From an uncultured Oscillospiraceae bacterium (GTDB lineage Bacteria; Bacillota; Clostridia; Oscillospirales; Oscillospiraceae): DNA of 15,880 nucleotides. The stretch covers positions 1 through 15,880 of the forward strand of contig CAKTIH010000038.1 of assembly GCA_934565615.1 (NCBI GenBank). Direction: 5' to 3'. Positions 7,214 to 13,636 of the stretch are shown piece by piece. A program made the translations under genes and the position numbers. The notes beneath the pieces were generated by a model. The model searched no databases, was not told the DNA's origin, and saw only the letters and a list, made by a program, of their open reading frames with translations. Numbering within the stretch: position 1 is the stretch's first letter; every line of letters starts with the position of its first letter.

Positions 7214-8494
7214 TCAGCCGGCTGCCTGAGTCAGGGTCGCCCAGTCAAGATTGTCCCAATCGGGCTCAGCAACTGCTGCGCTCTGGTCTGCCCAGTAGAA
7301 GCCGAGGTTGGTCATGATGTTGGTCCACTCGCTGGAGTGAGCGGCAACGTACTCGGCATAGTTCATATCGGTGCCTTCAACATTGGTGAGGGCGAAGTTC
7401 TTCAGAGTGTAGATAGCAGGAACGCCATCGGGGTAGAGGATGTCGGCAGCGGCGGTGTTGCAGGGATAGGAGTCGAACTCTTCGCCCCATGCAGCCTGAA
7501 CGTCAGCGGAACCGAACCACTCTGCAAAGGCCTTGACAGCCTCGGTCTCTTCATCGGTACGGCCGGCCTTATCAAGGATGCCGATGTACTCGGCGATGTA
7601 GTAGGTGCCGTCGTCTATGTCAACGAGCGCCCAGTTCTCAGGTTCCATGGTGCCGAGCAGGGGATTCTCGGAGCTGTCAGCGGCGGAGTCGATCTTACCG
7701 TAGAGAGAGGAGGAGTAGAAGGTGGAGACCTGTACGTCGCCCTTGTTCAGGGGCTGGAAGCCGTACTTGTAGTCGTCATCGGAGGAGTAAACGCCGTCGG
7801 CGCAGTACTTCCACAGGGTCTTCCAACCGTCGAGGCTGATGCCGCCGGCTTCGGAAGTGGGATCAACAAAAGCGTAGAGCATTGCGGAGTTGATGTTGGC
7901 GTTGGTAGTGCCGCCGACCTTGTTCTGGCGGTACCAGCTGTAGCCGCAGTCAACGATGTCTGCCCAGTGCTGGAAGTGCAGAGCCTCGCCGTTGGTGCCG
8001 AGCTCATCGGTACGGTAAAGCATCAGGACGTTCTGGATAACAAGGCCGTAAGCCGCGCCGGGGTATGCGTACTCACCGACTTCTGCTGCCCAGGAGGGAG
8101 TCCAGTCGACCAGCTTGAGGTTCTCGTAGGTGCCGCCGACGACCTGGCTCCAGCGGGTCTCGTTCAGACCGAAGAGGATGTCGCCGTCCTTGTTCTCATT
8201 TGCGGCCTGGATGGCTGCGGTGTCACCGGAGATGACGCTGTTGTCATCGATGGAGATGGTGAAGCCCGCGTCCTTTGCCTCGTTAATGAGCCAAGTGGTA
8301 CGTTCGGTGGAGTTGGAGTTGGAGTAGATGCGGATGGTGTAGCCGGAATAATCCTTCTCGGCTTCTGCGGGCTCGGCAGCGGGCTCAGCCGCGGGAGCCT
8401 CAGTTGCAGCAGCGGTGGGAGCAGAGCTCTGGCCGCATGCGCAGAGAGCAAAAACCATTGCAAGCGTGAGGATCAGTGCAAGTGCTTTTTTCAT
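7214..8494 (-). CDS. Solute-binding lipoprotein of ABC importer (block C)
   Basis: 426 residues. The N-terminus is a lipoprotein signal: MKK, a hydrophobic stretch and the lipobox LCAC, with Cys20 as lipidation site. An Ala/Pro/Glu-rich linker (about 22-47) tethers the binding domain to the outer membrane face. The mature domain starts at YTIRIYSNSNSTERTTWLI (52-70), followed by GDILFGL (104-110), which matches class-II-type periplasmic binding proteins of the FbpA/PotD-like set. I see no clear adjacent iron-binding Tyr pair in the FbpA position; the TYYIAEYIG segment (297-305) looks like a hinge strand. AAAGGAG precedes the ATG. It is the first gene of block C, directly behind the 8559-8587 promoter. 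It should bind the solute and deliver it to the fused permease. The ligand is unknown. Confidence 0.9.
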   Translation of the reverse strand: MKKALALILTLAMVFALCACGQSSAPTAAATEAPAAEPAAEPAEAEKDYSGYTIRIYSNSNSTERTTWLINEAKDAGFTISIDDNSVISGDTAAIQAANENKDGDILFGLNETRWSQVVGGTYENLKLVDWTPSWAAEVGEYAYPGAAYGLVIQNVLMLYRTDELGTNGEALHFQHWADIVDCGYSWYRQNKVGGTTNANINSAMLYAFVDPTSEAGGISLDGWKTLWKYCADGVYSSDDDYKYGFQPLNKGDVQVSTFYSSSLYGKIDSAADSSENPLLGTMEPENWALVDIDDGTYYIAEYIGILDKAGRTDEETEAVKAFAEWFGSADVQAAWGEEFDSYPCNTAAADILYPDGVPAIYTLKNFALTNVEGTDMNYAEYVAAHSSEWTNIMTNLGFYWADQSAAVAEPDWDNLDWATLTQAAG

Positions 8495-8526
8495 CGTGTA
8501 GATCTCCTTTTTAAAATTTCAGCTTT

Positions 8527-8549
8527 TTGTCACTGTGAATATGTGACAA
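8527..8549. promoter_or_regulatory. Palindrome in block C leader, candidate operator
   Basis: TTGTCAC (8527-8533) and GTGACAA (8543-8549) form a perfect 7-bp inverted repeat around a 9-base centre. Relative to the -10 at 8564-8559 it lies just past the expected start site. It could be a DNA operator or a small 5' leader hairpin. No protein can be assigned to it from sequence. Confidence 0.4.
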
Positions 8550-8558
8550 GCTGATACT

Positions 8559-8587
8559 ATTATAAAGGCTTTTGCCCCAAAAAGGGA
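8559..8587 (-). promoter_or_regulatory. Block C promoter with perfect -10 and poor -35
   Basis: On the minus strand TATAAT (8564-8559) is a perfect -10. At the standard 17-base spacing the -35 position (8587-8582) reads TCCCTT, far from consensus. That pattern is typical of activator-dependent promoters. An imperfect inverted repeat, TTTTGCCCC (8570-8578) and GGGACAAAA (8589-8597), covers the -35 region and could be an activator site. The neighbouring AraC-type response regulator is the natural candidate (inference). Confidence 0.55.
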
Positions 8588-8711
8588 CGGGACAAAACTG
8601 CGATAACACCGCGGATTCTGTCCGCACCCGCTCCCGGCGCAACGAAATTTCACGGCCGTTTTTGTGCACATTCAACAGTTTCGGTACATTCTGGCCGTAT
8701 TGCCCATCCTT

Positions 8712-8805
8712 CGTCTTTACCCAGCCATCCCAAACTTTTCGCCCGTATTCCCGGCTTTGCAGAGTTCTCTGCCCTCACGCATCCCCAGCCTCGCAGAGTT
8801 TTTCG
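8712..8805. repeat. Three degenerate tandem repeats of about 30 bp
   Basis: Units at 8712-8741, 8744-8771 and 8778-8805, with start-to-start steps of 32 and 34 bases. Units 2 and 3 agree at about 20 of 28 positions, with purine-for-purine and pyrimidine-for-pyrimidine changes. On the minus strand the shared words are CTCTGC, GCTGGG/GCCGGG and CGAAAA. Function unknown. Confidence 0.5.
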
Positions 8806-8965
8806 CCGCGCACGGCGAAAAACAATTCAGATACATTTTTCGCAAGGGCGTGTACCTTGCGAAAAATACTTTGCGCGGAGAGAGTGTGTTTGCGCCCGCC
8901 AATAGCGGGCACAAACGCGCGGTTCGGAGCGAAACCTATTCGTCGAAATCCTTGGATTTCGACGA
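8798..8965. repeat. Cluster of four hairpins
   Basis: Perfect or near-perfect inverted repeats follow one another: 8798-8808/8813-8823 (11 bp, 4-base loop), 8835-8847/8855-8867 (13 bp, 7-base loop), 8888-8899/8905-8916 (12 bp, one C/A mismatch that becomes G-U in minus-strand RNA) and 8940-8951/8954-8965 (12 bp, 2-base centre). The first two have T tracts outside the 5' arm and A tracts outside the 3' arm, the reverse of an intrinsic terminator. The last begins 3 bases after the response-regulator stop. Confidence 0.75.
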
Positions 8966-8967
8966 GA

Positions 8968-9714
8968 TTATCGGCATCTATCCTGATACTCGGACGGGGC
9001 AAGCCCGGTGAGTTTCTTGAAGGTGCTGCCGAAGTATGCAACGTCCTTATACCCGACCATGCCTGCGACCTCATACACCTTGCAGCGGCTGTCGCGCAGA
9101 AGCTTCATCGCCATGTGTATGCGGTACTGCGTGAGATAGCCGACGACGGTGTACTTCGTCTCCTTCTTGAACACATGGCTCAGGTGTCCTTCACTCACAC
9201 CGAGGTGCTGGGCGATCTCGGTTATGTTTATGGAGCTTTCGGCATAGTGCTCAGAGATATACTCCATCGCTTCGAGCACGTAGCGGCTCTTGTCGCCCTT
9301 GGCAAGCGGCAGCTCGTCCGAGACGCTCAGGCCGCTTTTCTCCTGCTCCTTGCGGTGGATGCGCTCAATGGCAGCGACAAGCTCCTTATCCTGAAAGGGC
9401 TTGAGCAGATAGTCCGCCGCGCCGAATTGGAGCGCCGAGCGCGCGTAATCAAAATCGCTGTACGCCGTGAGCATGATGACGTGCGCGCGGCTGCCGCGGC
9501 GGCGCAGCTCCTGCATCATGGCAATGCCGTCCATCTTCGGCATGCGCACGTCGGTGATTATAAGATTTGGGCTATACTGTTCGGCGGCGGCTATGCCCTC
9601 CTCGCCGTTTGACGCCTCGCCCACAACGACGCAGCCCATCGAAGCCCAGTCCACGCCGAGGACTATCCCGCGGCGCACGACCGCCTCATCGTCAACGATC
9701 AGAACCTTCAGCAT
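8968..9714 (-). CDS. AraC-type response regulator (YesN-like)
   Basis: 248 residues. Receiver domain 1-120: acidic pocket Asp9/Asp10, phospho-acceptor Asp55 in IITDVRMPKMDG, Thr83 in MLTAYSDFDYA, and Lys105 in LLKPF. DNA-binding domain about 145-246: two helix-turn-helix units, INITEIAQHLGVSEGHLSHVFK (162-183) and VYEVAGMVGYKDVAYFGSTFKK (213-234), followed by the AraC signature ending G-LAPSEY. This is the common short YesN layout, without the long middle region of some family members. Its gene starts inside the kinase gene (23-base overlap), with AAGGAG as ribosome site. It is expected to be phosphorylated by that kinase and to activate transport promoters, most simply the block C promoter just downstream (inference). 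Confidence 0.95.
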   Translation of the reverse strand: MLKVLIVDDEAVVRRGIVLGVDWASMGCVVVGEASNGEEGIAAAEQYSPNLIITDVRMPKMDGIAMMQELRRRGSRAHVIMLTAYSDFDYARSALQFGAADYLLKPFQDKELVAAIERIHRKEQEKSGLSVSDELPLAKGDKSRYVLEAMEYISEHYAESSINITEIAQHLGVSEGHLSHVFKKETKYTVVGYLTQYRIHMAMKLLRDSRCKVYEVAGMVGYKDVAYFGSTFKKLTGLAPSEYQDRCR

Positions 9715-11398
9715 TGTCCGTTTTCTCCTTCATCTTCATCGGCAGTCTCAGCTCAACGCAGCTGCCCTCTCCGGGCGCGGCGCTTGCCGATATGCCGTAT
9801 TCCTCGCCGTAATACAGGCGCACTATTCTGTCGACATTTCTCAGACCCAGATGCCCGGCGGGCATTTCGCGGTCGGGGCTGTTGAGCCGGTTGAGTATCT
9901 CCTGCGGGATGCCCTCGCCGTTATCCTGCACGCTCAGCACGAGCGTGCCGCTCTCCTCGCGCGCGGTGAGCTTCACATAGCCGTCGTCCATGTCCGCGAC
10001 ACCGTGGATTATCGCGTTTTCCACAAGCGGCTGGGTTATCAGCTTCGGCACAATACAGTGCTGGAAGCGTTCGTCCACATCCGTCTCCCACGCGAAGCGG
10101 TCCTCGAAGCGCAGCGACTGGATATCGAGGTACTTCTCCAACAGCTCAAGCTCCTCCTCAAGCGTGATGAACCTATCCCCGGATATCCCCGCGCGCAGGA
10201 GCGCGGCAAGGTTTGTCGCCATCGAGGCGACCTGCGGGACATGGTTCGTCACGCCGAGCCACTTCACGCTGTCGAGCGTGTTATACAGAAAATGCGGGTT
10301 GAGCTGCGCCTGCATCATGGATAGCTGCAATTCGTTTATCTCGCGCTCGCGCTGCACCGAGTGCTCAAGGTTCTGGCGGTATTCGCGCGTCATGCGGTTG
10401 AAGCTTGCGGTGAGCCTGCCCATCTCGTCGCTGCGGTCGCTGACAAGCTCGGTGTCATATTCGCCCTTTTCGACCCTGCCCATAGCGCTGTCAAGCTCGT
10501 TCACCGGCTTTGAGAGATAGCGGCTTATGAGCCATGCGCACAGCAGGCTCAGCACAAGGCATAGTAACCCCATCATAAAGCAGGTCTGATATATCGTGTC
10601 CGTCACCTGCGAGGTGTAGACCTTCGGCTGCTGGAGCACGAGGGTGAAGCCAGTGTCGGGTAAAGTGCGCAGGTAGAAGTTATACTCCCCTGCTCCGTTC
10701 AGCGAGCCTGTCTCAAGCAGCTGCCCGCGCAGCGCATCTATCTTTTCCGCGGAGCCGATGCTGTCCGAGGAATACACCTGCCGCCATGTCCCGTCGAGCA
10801 GGAGCACATCGTTCTCGCGGACAAATTCATTGCCGAGAATGGCATTGAAGCTCTCCTGAGACACATGCGCAAGTATATAGCCCAGCACCGTCCCGCTGTG
10901 TGTACGCACGGCGCGCGCCATAACAAGACCGCCGCCCTCGTCCGCCTGACAGCTCAGCCCTTCGCTCTCCTCCGCGAGGCGCAGCGCGCCCCAGTGCAGA
11001 GGGAGCTTTTCATCCGTCAGGCTGACCGCGCTCGTATAGCGGCGGCTGCCGTCGCTGTCGTACACGTCAAAGTCCACGGAGCCGCGCAGCCCGCTCGTTG
11101 CAAGGTACAACACCTGATACAGCAGCTTTGAGTCGCTGCCGCCGCGCCGCAGCGCGCTGCGCACAACGATGCTGTCGGCAAGCTCCGCGGTCACGGAATC
11201 GACCTCGTCATATAATCCGTCGAACTGCCGCTCTATCCCGCCGAGCTCCTCAAGTGCCTGCTCGCGCAGCTGGCGGCGGCTCTGGCTCATGGCGATCTGC
11301 ATGATGAAGATATCGCACAGCAGCATCGGCAGCAGAGTAACGAGCAGGACGGTCACGAATATCCGGTTCCGGAAGGAGCTTTTTATCCAGCCTTTCAT
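9692..11398 (-). CDS. YesM-like sensor histidine kinase
   Basis: 568 residues from the ATG at 11398. An in-frame TTG at 11419 would add seven residues, but GGAGGT lies between the two, 8 bases before the ATG, so the ATG is preferred. It also overlaps the upstream stop as ATGA. Layout: membrane segment about 13-36, extracellular sensor region about 37-270 with Cache-like character, second membrane segment about 271-291, HAMP about 292-344, His_kinase (LytS/YesM type) with AQLNPHFLYNTLDSVKW and phospho-acceptor His369, then HATPase_c with N-box QPLVENAIIHG (Asn461), DNGEGIP (492-498) and GHLGLRNV (515-522). It phosphorylates the response regulator at 8968-9714. Its extracellular part may read the ligand through the lipoprotein encoded just upstream. 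Confidence 0.94.
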   Translation of the reverse strand: MKGWIKSSFRNRIFVTVLLVTLLPMLLCDIFIMQIAMSQSRRQLREQALEELGGIERQFDGLYDEVDSVTAELADSIVVRSALRRGGSDSKLLYQVLYLATSGLRGSVDFDVYDSDGSRRYTSAVSLTDEKLPLHWGALRLAEESEGLSCQADEGGGLVMARAVRTHSGTVLGYILAHVSQESFNAILGNEFVRENDVLLLDGTWRQVYSSDSIGSAEKIDALRGQLLETGSLNGAGEYNFYLRTLPDTGFTLVLQQPKVYTSQVTDTIYQTCFMMGLLCLVLSLLCAWLISRYLSKPVNELDSAMGRVEKGEYDTELVSDRSDEMGRLTASFNRMTREYRQNLEHSVQREREINELQLSMMQAQLNPHFLYNTLDSVKWLGVTNHVPQVASMATNLAALLRAGISGDRFITLEEELELLEKYLDIQSLRFEDRFAWETDVDERFQHCIVPKLITQPLVENAIIHGVADMDDGYVKLTAREESGTLVLSVQDNGEGIPQEILNRLNSPDREMPAGHLGLRNVDRIVRLYYGEEYGISASAAPGEGSCVELRLPMKMKEKTDNAEGSDR

Positions 11399-12393
11399 CC
11401 CGCCGCACCTCCGTTCCAAAGGCGCAGTATATCACCCCGCCCGGCGCTCGCCGCGGCAAGGTCATAGTCGATAAGTGTTATCGCGCTTCCGTCGGCTTTC
11501 GTGATATCTGCGTCGGTACAGACGCTGCGGCGGTGCATAAGCTCCGGCAGCAGGCGCTGCATGTCCGGGGAGAGCAGGAAGTCGATAAACGCCTCGGCGT
11601 TCTCGCGGTGGGCGCAGTTATTGACGATCGCCGCGCCGTCGGGTATCGCGCTTGTTCCCTCCTTGGGGTAGACTATCGCAATGTTGTAGCCCTCGGCAAT
11701 GCCGCTGAGAGCTATGTCCTCTACCGTCACGCCGATGTAGCATTTGCCCTCGGCCACAGTACTCACAACATCCCCGGAGCTTGGTAGAATTTTTCCTTCG
11801 AGATTCTGCCTGAACTCCGGCAGCAGCTCCTCCCTGCCGCCGAGTGCCTGAAGCATCGTACAGAGAGCTGTGTAGCTCGAACCCGAAACGTTGGGATCGG
11901 CAAAGGCGATCCTGCCGCGCCATGCATCGTCGAGCAGGCTGTCCCAGCCCGAGGGCATGTTGCGGCGCACAAGCTTGGTGTTATATATGAGCACGACCGG
12001 CAGCACCGAAAACGGCGTATAGCTGCCGTCAGCACTGCGGTATTCGGGGAGTATCCTGTCGTTATAAACGCTGATATACGGGCTGAAGCATTCAGCGTAG
12101 GCGCTGATGCTGTCGGCCCCGCCGCCGAGCATAAGGTCACAGTCCGTGCCGCCTGCGGCTATCTCGTCGAGCATCACCGCAGTGTCCCCGGTCCTGACCT
12201 CGACCCATATCCCTGTCCGCTGCTCGAACTCCTTGACTATCGGCTCATATACCTCCTCGCGGTGCGAGGTGTATATCACAAGGCGCTTATCCTCCGGCGG
12301 GGCAAAGCCGCCCTGATCCTGCGCAGCATCGCCTGCGCAGCCGGAAAGCAGCAGCGCAAGGGCGAGTACCGCCGCAGCTATTCTTTTTTTCAC
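11395..12393 (-). CDS. Solute-binding lipoprotein of the kinase/regulator operon (HptA/FbpA-like)
   Basis: 332 residues from a GTG start at 12393. GGAGG stands 8 bases before this GTG. The in-frame ATG at 12408 has no ribosome site, and the frame further upstream crosses the promoter and terminator, so a longer protein is unlikely. The signal peptide MKKRIAAAVLALALLLSGC has its lipobox Cys at 19. The binding domain begins LVIYTSHREEVYEPIV (38-53), typical of FbpA/AfuA-type proteins, and continues with TDCDLMLGGGADS and VLPVVLIYN. It has no permease of its own; the next gene is the sensor kinase, with an ATGA overlap. This SBP-kinase-AraC regulator order matches Staphylococcus aureus HptA-HptS-HptR, where the binding protein senses sugar phosphate. 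A role as extracellular ligand sensor is therefore more likely than transport, though it could also serve either flanking importer. Confidence 0.85.
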   Translation of the reverse strand: MKKRIAAAVLALALLLSGCAGDAAQDQGGFAPPEDKRLVIYTSHREEVYEPIVKEFEQRTGIWVEVRTGDTAVMLDEIAAGGTDCDLMLGGGADSISAYAECFSPYISVYNDRILPEYRSADGSYTPFSVLPVVLIYNTKLVRRNMPSGWDSLLDDAWRGRIAFADPNVSGSSYTALCTMLQALGGREELLPEFRQNLEGKILPSSGDVVSTVAEGKCYIGVTVEDIALSGIAEGYNIAIVYPKEGTSAIPDGAAIVNNCAHRENAEAFIDFLLSPDMQRLLPELMHRRSVCTDADITKADGSAITLIDYDLAAASAGRGDILRLWNGGAAG

Positions 12394-12428
12394 GCTCCCG
12401 CCCTCCATTAAGAAAATTTTATATTTTG

Positions 12429-12461
12429 ATTTTATCATATTTGCGGCAGGATTTACAACAA
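12429..12461 (-). promoter_or_regulatory. Promoter for the sensor operon (block B)
   Basis: In an AT-rich gap, two overlapping arrangements fit on the minus strand: TTGTAA (12458-12453) with 18 bases to TAAAAT (12434-12429), or TTGTTG (12461-12456) with 16 bases to TATGAT (12439-12434). I cannot choose between them. Either would start transcription about 30-40 bases before the GTG. Confidence 0.5.
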
Positions 12462-12483
12462 AAATAAGCCCTGCTCCAAGCAT

Positions 12484-12514
12484 AAAAAGGCTCCCCTTGT
12501 TTTTCAAGGGGAGC
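12484..12514 (-). terminator. Intrinsic terminator of block A
   Basis: A perfect 10-bp GC-rich stem (12490-12499 and 12505-12514, GCTCCCCTTG type) with a five-base loop is followed on the minus strand by CTTTTTA (T run at 12488-12484). It lies 43 bases past the ATPase stop and separates block A from the block B promoter. Confidence 0.85.
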
Positions 12515-12536
12515 TGGCGCGCAGCGCCTGAGGGGA
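12489..12536. repeat. Candidate dispersed palindromic repeat
   Basis: The terminator stem is immediately followed by a second small hairpin (GGCGC-GCA-GCGCC, 12516-12528) and CTGAGGGG. Plus-strand GGGGAGCTG...CTGAGGGG resembles a dispersed palindromic unit I associate with gut Clostridia genomes. That is recall, not a search. It may be a mobile-type repeat doubling as terminator. Confidence 0.35.
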
Positions 12537-12556
12537 TAAAGCCCTCGTTTTGCCGC

Positions 12557-13633
12557 TTACAGTATATGTACCGCGTCCGGATCGAAGCGCAGGCAGCACT
12601 CCTCGCCGACGGCATATATGCGCTTGTTCTTGGGGTTATTCTCGGTGAGCTTCACAAGGGTGTTCCCGACCATGACATGGTAGTTCTGGTACGAGCCCAT
12701 GAAGCAGCTGAGCACGACCTTGCAGGGCAGACCGCCCTCGTCGGCAAGCGTTGCCGCCTCGGGACGCAGGACAAGCGTGTAGTCCTTCCCCGCTTCGAGC
12801 CCATCTGCCGCCGCGACGCGAAGCTCTGTGCCCTCGATGTTCATGACCGCCTGTGCGCCGTCAATGCTCTTGAGCGTGCCGCGCAGGAAGTTTGCCTCGC
12901 CGATGAAGTCGGCGACGAACTCGCTGTTCGGATGGTAGTAGATCTCCTGCGGGGTGCCGACCTGAGCGACAACGCCCTTGTTCATAATGATGATCTGATC
13001 CGACAGCGCCATTGCCTCGCTCTGGTCGTGCGTGACATAGATAGCCGTGATGCCGACTTCCTGCTGGATGCGGCGGATCTCCGTGCGCATTGAGACGCGC
13101 AGCTTCGCGTCGAGGTTCGAGAGCGGCTCATCGAACAGCAGGACCGATGGCTCGATGACCAGCGCGCGGGCGAGCGCGACGCGCTGCTGCTGGCCGCCGG
13201 AGAGCTGGTTTGTCATGCGCCCCTCCATCCCCGTCAGCTCGACGAGGTCGAGGATCTTCATGACGCGCTCCTTTATCTCATTCTTCGGCACCTTGCGCAG
13301 CTTGAGCCCGTAGGCGACGTTGTCGAACACGTTGTAGTGCGGCAGCAGCGCGTAGCTCTGGAACACCATCGCCGTGTCGCGCTTATTCGGGGTAAGCTCA
13401 TTTATCGGCTCCTCGCCGAGGTAAATCTCGCCCTCGTCCGGGCTTTCAAAGCCCGCGATCATGCGCAGGGTCGTGGTCTTGCCGCAGCCGGAGGGGCCGA
13501 GGAGCGTCACGAAGCTGCCGGGTTCAATGTTGAGCGAGGTATCATGCACGGCATAGAAGTCCTTGCCGGTTTTGGGATCCTGATATATTTTGGAGATATG
13601 CTCCAGACGGACGCCTTTCTTTGTTTTTTCCAT
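12557..13633 (-). CDS. ABC importer ATPase (FbpC/PotA-like), block A
   Basis: 358 residues with a complete ATPase set: Walker A GPSGCGKTT (46-54), Q-loop Gln92, signature LSGGQQQR (144-151), Walker B LLFDEP (165-170) with Asp168 and Glu169, D-loop SNLDA and switch His202. Residues of about 245-358 are a TOBE-type C-terminal region. The start overlaps nothing but lies three bases after the permease stop, with AAGGAGGT inside the end of the permease gene, so translation is probably coupled. It is the last gene of block A, followed by the intrinsic terminator. It is clearly a paralogue of the block C ATPase at 6089-7123, sharing motifs and domain order but with a different TOBE region. Confidence 0.95.
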   Translation of the reverse strand: MEKTKKGVRLEHISKIYQDPKTGKDFYAVHDTSLNIEPGSFVTLLGPSGCGKTTTLRMIAGFESPDEGEIYLGEEPINELTPNKRDTAMVFQSYALLPHYNVFDNVAYGLKLRKVPKNEIKERVMKILDLVELTGMEGRMTNQLSGGQQQRVALARALVIEPSVLLFDEPLSNLDAKLRVSMRTEIRRIQQEVGITAIYVTHDQSEAMALSDQIIIMNKGVVAQVGTPQEIYYHPNSEFVADFIGEANFLRGTLKSIDGAQAVMNIEGTELRVAAADGLEAGKDYTLVLRPEAATLADEGGLPCKVVLSCFMGSYQNYHVMVGNTLVKLTENNPKNKRIYAVGEECCLRFDPDAVHIL

Positions 13634-13636
13634 GGC

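Larger units (their letters stand above)
8495..8967. other. 473-bp non-coding interval with repeats, hairpins and a promoter
   Basis: No convincing gene lies here. From the right: hairpins immediately after the response-regulator stop (8798-8965), degenerate tandem repeats of about 30 bp (8712-8805), a short palindrome (8759-8772), then the block C promoter, a 23-bp palindrome and the ribosome site of the binding-protein gene. The open frame on the plus strand at 8664-9011 has a GTG start and no ribosome site, and crosses all the hairpins. Confidence 0.7.

Noticed and set aside
4182..8494. Simple annotation as a ferric iron ABC importer
   Set aside because: The family resemblance is real, but no iron-regulator site or clear iron-binding Tyr pair is visible, and the phosphatase, ROK and HptARS-like neighbours point elsewhere. 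Iron is kept only as an alternative.
8798..8867. Hairpins as intrinsic terminators of the regulator operon
   Set aside because: The T tract precedes and the A tract follows each stem on both strands, so no U tract trails the stem.
8664..9011. 115-residue plus-strand open frame across the hairpin region
   Set aside because: GTG start without a ribosome site; it crosses every hairpin and enters the antisense of the response regulator. Similar frames may recur if the region is a dispersed repeat, but that would not make it a gene.
11399..11419. TTG start adding seven residues to the sensor kinase
   Set aside because: The ribosome site GGAGGT lies inside those codons and is well spaced for the ATG at 11398, which also overlaps the upstream stop.
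12394..12615. N-terminal extension of the block B lipoprotein to 406 residues
   Set aside because: It would cover the promoter and the block A terminator and bury the signal peptide in the middle of the protein. GTG at 12393 with GGAGG fits.
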